Source: Apostichopus californicus (lineage: Eukaryota; Echinodermata; Holothuroidea; Aspidochirotida; Stichopodidae). Taken from it: 64,000 nt of DNA. Both the position numbers and the translations under genes were made by a program. This document shows, piece after piece, positions 56,901-64,000 of this stretch (the stretch's first letter is position 1; the number at the start of each line of letters is the position of its first letter). Location of the stretch: contig JAIPMN010000066.1 of the NCBI GenBank assembly GCA_020650975.1, forward strand, positions 1-64,000, written 5' to 3'. Under the pieces are notes generated by a model, which was not told where the DNA came from, made no database searches, and saw nothing but the letters and a program-made list of their open reading frames with translations.

Positions 56901-59900
56901 TAGCTGCGTTCACTGCTGCCTGTAAGTCTTCCTTCTCTAGGTTTGGAGACTCCGTGTTCTGAGGAAAGAACAAAGTTTTTTTCTTAGTAACGTATTTAAA
57001 GTATTTAGAGTATATATGCAGCATGTGGTAGGCTTATGACTCTGTAGAGCTAGTACAACCCAGAAAATCAAAGTGATATTCAGTTAGTTAGAAATGCATA
57101 CTTAGTTTACACATTTAGTAGACTGACTATTGACCCTGTAGGACTAGTATAATGTAGAAATTGTTTAATGTAGTAATTGTTTAATGTAGTATAATGTATA
57201 AAGAAGAAAATCTGAGTAATATTTCTGTAACACTTTCAAATCATACTGAGTATATGTGTACAGTGTGCCTATTACCCTGTATGACGAGTATAATGAAGTA
57301 ATTGTTTAATGTAGTAATTGTTTAATGTAGTATAATGTATAAAGAAGAAAATCTGAGTAATATTTCTGTAACACTTTCAAATCATACTGAGTAGTATATA
57401 TGTGTACAGTGTGCCCATTACCCTGTATGGCTAGTATAATGTACTATATTGTAGTAAATGTATACTGTAGTATAATGTAGTAAATCTAGGTAATATTTCT
57501 GTAACACTATAAAATCATACTAAATACTATATGTGTACAGTATGCCCATCACCCTGTTGTATCTAGTATCATGCAGTCTTTGCCGTATTCTAACTTTAAT
57601 TCTGCAGCAGTACAAGCTAGTATATGATACCTCCCTTTACAGCCTTCAGGCCTAGCTTTTGCTTCTTTTCATGGTGAAAATGTTGCAATGCTGCGTACAG
57701 TAATCTAAAATCATCCCAGGTACTCCTATTTTCCAAATGTAACAATTGCCAAGAATTTCCGGTTTCTTTCCTTACAGATGATGAAATATAACTCATCAAT
57801 TACTATGCTTACAAGTCAGGAAGTTGTTGCTAGGAAATCCACGAGAGTATAAACTTTAAGTGAGACATTAACATTTTACTTTCATTTTACTATACCGCTC
57901 TACACTATACATTGCTACGCTATACTATTACTACCATATGTTACATTAGATACTGCATTGGTTTACATTTACAATACATTACATTGCATTATTATTACAC
58001 TGTACCTAGATGCTCACACACAAAAGGTTCTCTATTTGAAGACCCAAATTGACAACTGTTCAAAGAGTATTAGAACTACATCTTAATTTAACTTTTAACA
58101 CTAGAACAGTAAAAAGTCACATTGTCATCACTAATTACTTCATTATAGTCATGTTTGAGGTTGAAGTAGTCATGGCGACTGGCTGACTGACTACTGCTGG
58201 CATTGACTGACACTCAGTCTATACCGACCAGCACCGATCAGAAGGTGCTACCTTTCTGACCGGTGCTCCCCGATTGCAACGACCAGAACTTAAGGTCCAT
58301 TAGTATAATGACCCAAATTAGCCAGGGATTTGAAGAAGAAAAAATAAACCCAGTGACTAGCACTCTTGAATCTTGTCCTAGGCCATCCTTGGCCATGGAC
58401 AACACCAAAGGCTCAGAAATGGTTCAGTGCAGTGTTCTCCTACAGATCATGGCACAACCCTCCAAATTTGCAGAAGAAAGCTGTTATAATATCCCATCAA
58501 CAATCCCTTCAAATTTCTTTCTTGTAAATAAATTTCTCTTAAAGCAACTTCTGTTGCAAGTAAATCCTTTCCAAATTAGCTTTCAAAGTAATATTAGTGG
58601 AGGTCAAGTTTACATGGGATATCGTTGGATTACATGGGATTTGGTGCTCATAATTATCCCATATGGCTCTAATCCTTGCATTCAGAGCCACCAGGAGAGC
58701 CACGGTGAAAGGATCATCAGGTTTGTTTGACGACCCCTTAGCCCTTTCTCCTGTTTTTACAAAATAAAGTTTATACAAAATATTCAGTTTCCTTTGATCA
58801 TAATCTCTCCTGTCTTGAACAGAAACTTTATTCCATCTTTTCGCAACTTACCTCCTTCTTCTCTTCCCTAGCCTGGATCAGCGTGGTCAAATAATAGTCT
58901 GCGTTTTCACTCTGGACATCCTTCAGGCCGATGGCTGGACTCTGTAAGGCAGCCAGTAGTTTGGTGGCATCTTGAGTGTCCAGGAGAGTGTTGACTTCAT
59001 TCAGCTGGACATCCACTACACGAAACAAGAGAGACAATGCATAGGTATCAATTTTTGGCTAAACAATTGTGCCATTTTTAGTGATGTTTCCTAAACTATT
59101 GCTTCGGCGTACTTGATTCTTTCATAGGTTATTATGTCCAGTCCAAACAATACAAAATAATGCTTCCAATGCTTTCCTGCAATATATTTGCAAATTGTGC
59201 AGCACAAACGTTGCTATTTCATGCTGCCATTCAGCATGAGAGGAAGGGGGTTTGATGCCAAGTTTTTACCAACGTACCCATGTGAGAGCTGTGAGGGTTT
59301 TGCACTTTAATTATAAGAATAAAATTCTTACAACTTACCAAATTTTTGGGTTCTAGCCCTTTTCAGTATTATTTTTTTAGGTTTTAAAGTTGCTCTGATG
59401 TACAAAAGAGGTGGTCTTTTACAGCCAATAACACAGAACACGTTGAAAAAGTCTTATTATTTTTTCTAGAAGAGATATAGTATCACCCTGTTTGCTCAAA
59501 AAATTTCAGAAGGGTATTTTGCCTTAGTTTTAAATGAAAAATCCTCAATAATTGGGATTTTTACACACAATAAAACCCATTTTGCCTGTTTTGCTATTCC
59601 ACATGTTTTTGAACCTGGGTATTGTACATCAAGGTCATTCAATTCTATACTATATTGAAGGACTTGAAACACGTACCAAGAAGAATTTACAATTATCAAG
59701 TTTGAGAATAGAAAGTGAAAAGAAAAATTGATAGAAACAGGGGGCATAAATTACTTACAATTAACCTTAGTGACATTCCCTTGAATCTCGGCATGAGTCA
59801 GCAACGTATCGTAAACATCCTGTTCTTCTCCTTCGCGAACCGACTAGTGAAAGAGAAGATGGCAAATTCAAAATGCTTTTATCTAAACAAATTATTCCCT

Positions 59901-62900
59901 ACACATTACCTTGAAAGACGAATCAATCTTAATACAGTGAATAAACACATCAAAGCGAGCCCAACCTTTTTTGAAGACCTTTGCTGAAAGAAGCGTATGC
60001 ATTGGTTTTGATCGGTTTTCAGTATTATCTCGTCATAAATGATGATGAAGACGAAATCCCATGAAAGACATGTTGACATAACCAGTTAAGATTCATTTCG
60101 AATGATGAAACCAAAATGATGAGCATAGAGGAAATTTTTTGATATATTATTATGCAGTATGCATAACATGTGGATAGTAGTAACTGGAGATAAGTCGATA
60201 AAATAGGTCAGATTCCACCTACTTTAATGCTATGAATGAACATCCATTTCATAGAGGGAACAATTATAGGGGAGAGTACCCTTAATAGTTTGATTAATCA
60301 CAAGATTATTTTGAGGAATGCTCAGTTTTTGTGGATCAAATCCAACAAAGTTGCATTTACAGGTATTTCTTACTCATAGCATATGGAATCTTGCTGTCAC
60401 AATTTGTTATAAAAAAAATAAAATAAAAATAAAATAAAAAATGAAACAAACAAGATTGACTGAATTTGTCTCTCAAGATCTTTGAAAACTATTCTCACTT
60501 TAAACTTTAAGATTCTCATATTTCTGATCATACCACTATCCATATCAAGGTTTTGTGATCTGTTGCAAATAAACAGCATCATTTCCTTCCTTTATACCAG
60601 CACTACTACTTCTTATTCAAACAACACTGACTGACTGACTGACTGACATTTTTATTCATCAGAATACACAGTGTTAAAATAAGTCACAGAAAGTTTAAGC
60701 TTCTGACTTCCCTTTCCTTGTGTCCCGGTTCAAACAGGATATAAGGGTTTGATGCAGTTCAATAATACAGGCTAAGAAAGCCTATAATACACAACAGTGA
60801 CAGCATCCAGTTGAAAATTATATGTATGCTTTATATATATCTGAATGACAGACAGTTTGCAAAATATGTGACCAAGAAAAGTCTGTGAAAACATTACAGG
60901 ATGTTAATGGTTGTCGGACCATCAAGGAATAAGAAAAGGTGGAATTGTGTCCTAACATTATTCTAACAAGAAATATCCTTGGGGGTTTGGACTAAAAATA
61001 AATGTGTACCGTTGTTGTTAGGTAATCCAACCTGGAACAATGCTTTATGAAGCAATTTTTGTTTTTTTAAATATATTTTTATATGATTCCCCAAATATTG
61101 CTTGTTGCCTACATTAAAGAATAAATGACCCACTTTATCTATCACATTTTTGTGGATTACCTCTTGTTTTCTCTCTTTCCTCTTATTACCGTATTTGCAC
61201 TATGCCTCAATTGACACAATGCTTTCTATTAACCCAATTTTCTTCATTCACTAAAAGGGGACAACTTTGGAAAGGGACAAGTTTTTGTAATGTGGACCCA
61301 TAGAGTAAAATGGAAGCGATGTTTCCATCAAACTGTAAAATGTTGTTTCTATTGTTGGAATGTTTTATTCTCATTATGTTTCATTTTTATATTGTACTGC
61401 ACCTTGAGTTTGTTTTTCATTGTAAGGCACTTTATAAACCTCATCTATTATTATTATTAAATTAAAATCAACTGCAAAAATGAAGTCACTCAATGGCCAA
61501 AAGTTCAACAACAACAAAAAGCTATGGACTTTGTATATTATTGCCAGGTCTACTTGAGAAAAGATATTTCAACATTAATGATAGAAGTATGTGCATGTAC
61601 ATACAATTGATTGTTTAATTTCCCACAAAATGTGAAATTTCTCCTCGTTGTCATGGAAATTGCAGTACAGTACATCCTTAAATTTGGCACAAAAAGAATG
61701 CATACAGAATTTCACTGTGGCTCACCTCTGCTCTACATCAATATTAAATAATAACTCATCTTTTTGCTTTATGTTCAAAGTTGTAGATGATACTTCAACA
61801 GCACTTGAATACTTACACTTACCAAGCCTAGTTTTTTTCTTTCTTTTTTCCCCCTTTTTTAGTGATTTGAAAGCATTAAAGTGTTTTTTAGAGTAACAGC
61901 TGGTAAGTAAGACATTAATGTAAACTATGCCACTCGCATTTGTTTATACTAAGGCAAAGTTTATGACTTTCATTTAACACGTCCTAAAAATATAGGTTAG
62001 ATACTTCCGTAGTTCCCCGTGTCTTGTCTCCAAACCCTTCTAAAAACAAAATGCCTGGATATTCTGAAGCCTTGTAAGGAAGGGTTCACGGCGCATGAAC
62101 TGTTCTAAATGATGTTAATATGACATACATGACCTTTCTACAACTTTCAGGTCTGTTTTCTTTTTCCTTTTGCTTTGTTCTGTGATGTATTTGTCTTCTT
62201 GTTCATGTTGTTATTTTGTTAATTAAACTTAGGGAAACCATCTAAGATCCTCACTGTTATACTGTGTTAACCCCACACCAACTTCTCTTGCTTTTTCATA
62301 TACGTAGGGTAAATGCTGTATCTGAAATATTTTCTCAAGTATATTGCAAAGAATAAGACATATTCTCTGTAAAACTGTGCTTTCGTGTGTACACACAACC
62401 TTAGCAGTTTGAATACTGTCAGGATAAACAACATTTAGATTAAAGTTAAGAGTTAAGATTATATCCCCAGATATGGAATGAAAAATTATATAACATAAAA
62501 AAAAACATAAGAGAAAGTAGAATGTAAAATGAAAGTGAAACATAAGACTATTATGATCGTTAATTAAAAGAAATGAAACAATAGCATGATAGATAGATAG
62601 ATCTAAAACAGGTCAGGGATCTAATATCCTCTGAAAAGGTGACCTAGAAACAGCATGATCTACAGTTGGCATGTTATAATGAGCTCATGAATGAACATAA
62701 AGAATACAATATGGCTCATGAATAAACATAAAATACAACATGACTCATGAATATGCATTGTTATCCAATATCCATATTATAATTATTATTAATGAAGCTC
62801 AACAGTCAATTGTATTGCCGCAAAATATGCCAGAACGTCATATCATGGTACCTTAAGTTCAAACTGAGCACAAAGATTCACTATCCTACCCCAACCCCAT

Positions 62901-64000
62901 CCCCAAACCCATCGCTCCCCCAACCCCATCCCTCCCCCTACTCCATCCCTCCCCCAACCCCAACCCTCTCCCAACCTCTTCCATCCCCCTCCCCCATCCC
63001 CCAAACAATTGTCTAGAGCTCAGAATTCACTCAGATGATCTGGAATCATGTGGAAGACTTGGAAACTTTAAAAAAAAGGTTCTTATCTAAAGGTTTAGCA
63101 ATTTTTAACCGGTACTGACCACCTGTAAGTTATAGTACAGCACATTAATAGTACTACTGTGTGGTACTAACTTTGGCCATGTTATATATGACATAACCTG
63201 TAAGTTCAAACTAAGTTAATATATGAACTGATGGTATGCATGGCAAAGATGGCACAATGTTCCATACATGCATTAAAAAGACAAAGTGAAAAAAAAGGGA
63301 AAAAATACAGAGACAATGCTACATCTGCCTTACTGTGAGCAGGGTTATAACCAAGGCATCACAATTTTGCAGCTAGAATGGGGAAAACGAAGAATATACC
63401 AGAAAACAGCCCAACAAATGAACCACCAAAGATGTACTAAGCACTGCTGCTAGGGCTACAGTTACAATATGACATGATATGTTAACATCGCTGTGAAGGC
63501 TGACAACTTACTGTACTCTTTTCCCGTTTTGCCTGAAGAGAAAGTTTGTTTATATGATATGATTCATGATTTTTTAAGGAAGCAGCAACTTAGTGAGATG
63601 TAAAAAGAGGAGAAAAGGACTGGACGCTGAAACTATTACTGTAAAGATCAACGTGAATCAACATCTCTAAGGGACGGGAGGGACAAACAGGGAAAGGCCA
63701 GTATGCTGGAAACCTTTCCTAACATATTGTCATTTCCAAACAGAACATTGAATCTAAAATCTGAAAATCATTTGAATAACATCGGCCTTTACGGTATGGA
63801 ATGAATTTTATTATAAAAAACCCCTGCACTACTTTAGACAAGCCCTTGTCCCATCCTTTATGCAACTTTGTACACACATAAAATGAATCGAAAAGTTGAG
63901 AATTTTAAAAATTAGTCGGTTCCATTCCAAGTCTCTTAACATTGTATTTATTTCAATTCATGATCAGCTTAACAACTCCAGAGGTTCTTTGCAACTGTAA
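22076..64000 (-). CDS. IQGAP1-like: IQGAP scaffold protein, 33 exons, 5' end beyond window
   Basis: This is a cytosolic scaffold that links Rac1/Cdc42, calmodulin and actin. The readable part is 1,344 residues plus stop (4,035 nt). Exons in transcript order: 63512-63532, 59759-59843, 58852-59015, 56874-56958, 56013-56176, 53652-53688, 53113-53282, 50788-50869, 49994-50145, 49617-49707, 48757-48921, 47928-48070, 45300-45470, 41878-41949, 41220-41289, 40571-40657, 39539-39660, 38451-38740, 31590-31814, 30519-30659, 30025-30109, 29375-29539, 28680-28747, 27950-28082, 27381-27483, 26628-26769, 26172-26259, 25848-25948, 25201-25315, 24363-24523, 23459-23572, 22520-22628, 22076-22189. All borders are GT-AG and every phase agrees. 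Order and content match human IQGAP1 from about residue 270 to the end (NVNLLIYLLNKKFYGK then stop). The calponin-homology domain is missing only because it lies to the right of the window. One IQ exon appears absent. The paralogue is not resolvable; invertebrates often have one gene. Confidence 0.96.
23828..24203. repeat. About 44-bp minisatellite, 8 diverged copies
   Basis: Units run ATGTTCAC(T/A)T..TATAGCA then CAAGTACCTCACTGCTA. The right-hand copies are nearly identical and the left ones more diverged. It lies about 160 bp downstream (gene sense) of the IQGAP donor at 24363. Confidence 0.9.
26521..26640. repeat. Duplicated donor flank of IQGAP exon 26628-26769
   Basis: GACATGACATGCTGACTTAC then TTGAT occurs at the true 5' splice site (26611-26632) and again about 80 bp downstream in the intron, including a second copy of the CAA/GTAAGT donor on the minus strand. 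Confidence 0.85.
27151..27250. repeat. 33-bp tandem repeat, 3 copies
   Basis: CCAGGCTGTACCATC...AAACCAATCCTACTGGA is repeated three times, starting about 130 bp past the donor of exon 27381-27483. Confidence 0.85.
28680..40657 (-). CDS. IQGAP linker and GAP-related domain (GRD)
   Basis: Exons from 40571-40657 to 28680-28747 encode the linker (RSNQQLEQDLNLMDIKIGLL) and the RasGAP-like fold. Blocks include LLQTNPNYLAKLIFAMPQ, TLYNYAANQREEYLLLKLFK, VDKMMEIVTGNPMVIRMVVT, ETSKLPYDVSTEQALKQEE, LNAIISSVDKIPFGIRYIAK and NLIYYRYMNPAIVAPDAFDI. IQGAP GRDs bind GTP-bound Rac1/Cdc42 but lack GAP activity because the arginine finger is replaced by Thr. The Thr in IVTGNP is kept here, so I infer the same. 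The 31815-38450 intron is the largest readable one and holds a hAT MITE, a SINE and an older dispersed repeat. Confidence 0.94.
29200..29395. repeat. About 55-60 bp tandem repeat reaching an IQGAP 5' splice site
   Basis: AGCAGAAC then TAACCTCTTTC then GACCTGTCACC then TGTGACACTACATACT is repeated three times. The last copy runs into the real donor of exon 29375-29539 (AGCAGAACTTAC then CTCTTTG). Upstream copies carry a GAG/GTTAGT form of the donor. Confidence 0.85.
30430..30530. repeat. Duplicated donor flank of IQGAP exon 30519-30659
   Basis: TTATTAAAACCATGAAAC, then ACGGTC, then CACACTCACGGT occurs twice, about 55 bp apart. The right copy is the real 5' splice site (GTGAGT on the minus strand); the left copy keeps the GTGAGT. 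Confidence 0.85.
31020..31600. repeat. Degenerate tandem repeats next to IQGAP donor at 31590
   Basis: GGATAACTTGATTGCAACT(T/C)AC and TCTGTTCGCTCAAACTACCA are present in two copies (about 31376-31442 and 31498-31590). A further degraded copy around 31250-31290 still shows CTTATCTGGTCT, resembling the exon edge CTCACCTGGTCT. Confidence 0.75.
32308..32347. other. Poly-C tract with 10-N assembly gap
   Basis: Ten Ns (32323-32332) sit inside a C homopolymer in the large IQGAP intron. Confidence 0.95.
33367..33594. mobile_element. hAT MITE, 228 bp
   Basis: The left end CAGGGGTTATCAAT and the reverse complement of the right end (CAGGGGGTTCTCAT) form imperfect terminal inverted repeats of the CAGGGGTTCTCAA type seen in hAT elements. 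Flanks GTCCAGAT (33359-33366) and GTCTATAT (33595-33602) fit a decayed 8-bp target duplication (6 of 8). There is no transposase frame, so it is a non-autonomous copy. Confidence 0.65.
34502..34740. repeat. Two-copy tandem duplication, about 125 bp
   Basis: CACAAAGTTACCTGACATGC then TCACTACATAC then GATTCCAT/GGTTCCAT recurs at about 34507 and 34632. Confidence 0.75.
35690..36200. mobile_element. GACCTTTGACCTCC-type dispersed repeat with internal duplication
   Basis: Two related blocks (near 35756 and 36048) each read GACCT(C/T)TGACTTCCACCC-like, AAAACAA(C/T)AGGG, a TACTCATTAT/TACTAATCAT segment, ATGAGA and then GAGATATC(T/A)TGTTT. The element ends in a CA-rich tail (CATACACACGCACCCACAC). Repeats with this wording are common in marine invertebrate genomes (recollection, not a search). 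No coding capacity is seen. Confidence 0.55.
37195..37450 (-). mobile_element. tRNA-derived SINE, about 255 bp
   Basis: Read on the minus strand it starts GGCGGAGTGTATAGCCTAGT. This has an A box (TAGCCTAGTGG) and a perfect B box (GGTTCGATTCC), the internal RNA polymerase III promoter. A tRNA-unrelated body follows, then a (TACA)n tail that appears as (TGTA)n at 37195-37220. The head keeps both boxes intact, suggesting a fairly young copy. Target duplication is not evident. Confidence 0.8.
39135..39465. repeat. About 73-bp tandem repeat, 4-5 copies
   Basis: ACCAGCCTTCAATTACT, then CAAGATTCCA, then CCCTACTG, then AGAATGGACTGGACCAT repeats with increasing divergence to the right. It lies about 75 bp past the donor of exon 39539-39660. 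Confidence 0.8.
40437..40565. repeat. 29-bp minisatellite, 4 copies, ending at a 5' splice site
   Basis: AACTAACACTAACTACTATA then ACTATCACT repeats and stops directly against the IQGAP donor at 40569-40570. Confidence 0.9.
41220..45470 (-). CDS. IQGAP IQ-motif exons (calmodulin-binding)
   Basis: Exons 45300-45470, 41878-41949 and 41220-41289 are joined in phase 0. The first carries IQ1, IIQLQAQVRGMLVRKRFQER, and the start of IQ2, LPAIIKIQ. The second carries LQAMSRMWQARSKYRARLKH, matching human IQ3. The third carries VVKLQAFWRSQKARNDY, matching human IQ4. The distal half of human IQ2 (the WRGYKQ... segment up to VVK) has no counterpart in the 3.35-kb intron 41950-45299 that I can find. The readable product therefore has three IQ motifs with an IQ-LQ doublet at the junction. 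Confidence 0.85.
43475..43817. mobile_element. hAT MITE, 343 bp
   Basis: Ends CAGTGGCGTAGGA and TCCTACGCCCTTG are terminal inverted repeats (one mismatch pair). A perfect 8-bp target duplication, AATTCTAC, flanks it at 43467-43474 and 43818-43825. The interior has G/C homopolymers and a local duplication of GATGCAATTTGGTGC. There is no transposase, so it is a non-autonomous hAT copy in the IQGAP intron 41950-45299. Confidence 0.9.
44756..45240. repeat. Pyrimidine-biased low-complexity stretch
   Basis: Nearly 500 bp are dominated by C and T on the plus strand (purine-rich in the IQGAP transcript), with CCCTCCC runs. The 184-codon plus-strand open frame here is a by-product of this bias and is not a gene. 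It begins about 60 bp downstream of the IQ exon donor at 45300. Confidence 0.8.
45471..47927. other. IQGAP intron between WW and IQ exons, nothing supported
   Basis: AT-rich intron with no recognisable element apart from the (GA)n/poly-G tract at its right end. Confidence 0.5.
47876..47916. repeat. (GA)n followed by poly-G
   Basis: Pure GA dinucleotide run of about 28 nt, then 13 G, ending about 10 nt from the WW exon donor. Confidence 0.9.
47928..48070 (-). CDS. IQGAP WW domain exon
   Basis: One 143-nt exon encodes EWTSHRLRGGDTYYFNYKTQ followed by DSAWIEPENF. The two Trp residues are about 23 residues apart and YYFN lies between them, the IQGAP-type WW fold. It ends in LTKEDIQ, as human IQGAP1 has LSREEIQ. 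A poly-G/(GA)n tract lies only about 10 nt beyond the donor. Confidence 0.93.
48383..48505. repeat. 29-bp tandem repeat, 4 copies
   Basis: AAACTGGATGGCCACCTGGC then TTACTCTCT units lie in the IQGAP intron between the exons at 47928-48070 and 48757-48921. Confidence 0.9.
48757..63532 (-). CDS. IQGAP N-terminal coiled-coil/IQGAP-specific repeats (11 exons)
   Basis: Eleven exons from 63512-63532 to 48757-48921 encode the long helical region between the CH and WW domains. Each repeat pairs an AIN-type helix with a YQ..L..AK helix. Examples are EIQGNVTKVN, ALQSPAIGLKDVQSENADYY, INTAISEGSPEDLVNLLM, FPYVADLYQSELRRLK, RINSAVDAGEPSETV, INESVDKESVSETLESLQ, AAVLWLDEIQETVDKSN and VNELVDGDDKDALVEALK. They correspond one by one to human IQGAP1 segments. 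The first exon is a 21-nt microexon (AKREKST), and the sixth is only 37 nt (DLNHEQLCDAVK). For exon 49617-49707 the acceptor after TCTAAAG was chosen because the upstream exon ends in phase 0 and the nearer site would break the frame. Confidence 0.92.
49190..49556 (+). mobile_element. LINE 3' end (5'-truncated non-LTR retrotransposon)
   Basis: A short frame to 49370 ends HPLHCYLNDKGINRGSG, then RTNRYRNSFTPRAIKLFN, then NVNLRR and a stop. This is the characteristic C-terminus of non-LTR reverse transcriptase proteins of the CR1/L2/Jockey group (family recollection). A 3'UTR of about 170 bp follows, with an AATAAAG stretch and a (ACTT)n tail at 49540-49556. Only the last few percent of a LINE is present, as expected from incomplete reverse transcription. 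It lies in an IQGAP intron, antisense to the gene. Confidence 0.8.
50505..50775. repeat. About 40-bp minisatellite, 6-7 copies
   Basis: AACATGTTCTTGAAGAACCA then ATCATGTTCCTCATCA units run up to about 12 bp from the donor of exon 50788-50869. The exon edge itself contains CATGTTCTTCC. Confidence 0.9.
54283..55644. mobile_element. Non-autonomous hAT element, 1,362 bp
   Basis: Terminal inverted repeats TAGGGTTGTGCGG and CCGCACAACGCTA (one mismatch) are flanked by a perfect 8-bp target duplication, GAGACGAT (54275-54282 and 55645-55652). Both ends have subterminal repeats around CCCGGTA/ACCGGTTGT. The interior has no transposase frame that I can recognise. It sits in the IQGAP intron 53689-56012. 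Confidence 0.93.
57105..57560. repeat. About 130-bp tandem repeat, 3 copies
   Basis: AATTGTTTAATGTAGTA, then GAAGAAAATCTGAGTAATAT, then TTCTGTAACACT, then TGTGTACAGTGTGCC recurs at about 57170, 57300 and 57430. The first two copies are nearly identical. Confidence 0.85.
58230..58267. repeat. Near-perfect 17-bp inverted repeat, 5-nt loop
   Basis: AGCACCGATCAGAAGG and CCTTTCTGACCGGTGCT pair with one mismatch and one bulge around TGCTA. Confidence 0.7.
60627..60810 (-). mobile_element. Probable retroelement 3' end with (GTCA)n tail
   Basis: On the minus strand the sequence ends TGATGAATAAAAATGTCA followed by (GTCA)n, the form of a LINE 3'UTR with an AATAAA-like signal and tetranucleotide tail. 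No reverse transcriptase coding sequence is left, so the family is unknown. Confidence 0.4.
61340..61464 (+). mobile_element. L2/CR1-like 3' tail
   Basis: TGTACTGCACCTTGAGTTT, then GTAAGGCACTTTATAAAC, then a (TTA)n end matches the stereotyped 3' tails of L2/CR1-like LINEs and SINEs that borrow them. It is non-coding. Confidence 0.5.
62871..63004. repeat. C-rich low-complexity tract (CCCCAACCCCATCCC-like)
   Basis: About 130 bp consist almost only of C with A/T spacers, in an IQGAP intron. Confidence 0.85.
63533..64000. other. IQGAP intron continuing to the window edge
   Basis: No further exon is recognisable. The exon before 63512-63532, which should end in the YQ..L helix in phase 0, must lie to the right. 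Confidence 0.5.

Noticed and set aside
58263-58730. 155-codon plus-strand open frame
   Set aside because: No recognisable domain, no splice or codon support, and it lies in an IQGAP intron.

Overview
The window is nuclear genomic DNA of an animal. Every coding region is split by GT-AG introns, and the sequence is AT-rich with many minisatellites, tRNA-derived SINEs, a 5'-truncated LINE end and short hAT elements. Protein similarity and repeat style (tRNA-headed SINEs, a GACCTTTGACC-type dispersed repeat, hAT MITEs) suggest a marine invertebrate, perhaps a deuterostome such as an echinoderm. The lineage is an inference, not a demonstrated fact. Two short runs of N inside poly-C tracts mark assembly gaps.

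Three host genes account for all the coding sequence I can support. (1) Minus strand, 2145-9867: a complete K+-dependent Na+/Ca2+ exchanger of the SLC24/NCKX family. It has nine coding exons whose phases all agree, giving 513 residues. (2) Plus strand, 13982-19144: a complete ribosomal protein L17 (uL22) gene with six coding exons and 183 residues, followed by an AATAAA signal. (3) Minus strand, from 22076 to beyond the right edge: an IQGAP scaffold gene. Thirty-three exons give 1,344 residues plus stop, and they align block by block with human IQGAP1 from the N-terminal repeats through WW, IQ, GAP-related and C-terminal domains. The calponin-homology end lies off the window.

Layout: 1-2144 is sequence downstream of the exchanger. 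2145-9867 is the exchanger, with a 16-copy 43-bp minisatellite in one intron. 9868-13400 is the shared upstream region between the head-to-head exchanger and RPL17 genes. 13400-19172 is RPL17. 19173-22075 is the tail-to-tail spacer. 22076-64000 is IQGAP, whose introns hold three hAT elements with 8-bp target duplications, SINEs, LINE 3' ends and many tandem arrays.

The genes do not form a pathway. A calcium exchanger, a ribosomal protein and a cytoskeletal scaffold are simply neighbours. I found no undescribed biological system. The points most worth following up are: an IQGAP IQ-motif exon that appears to be missing between two phase-0 boundaries; repeated duplication of 5' splice-site flanks into the introns next to several IQGAP exons; a Thr-to-Asn change in the second ion-binding repeat of the exchanger; and three hAT elements that can be delimited exactly.
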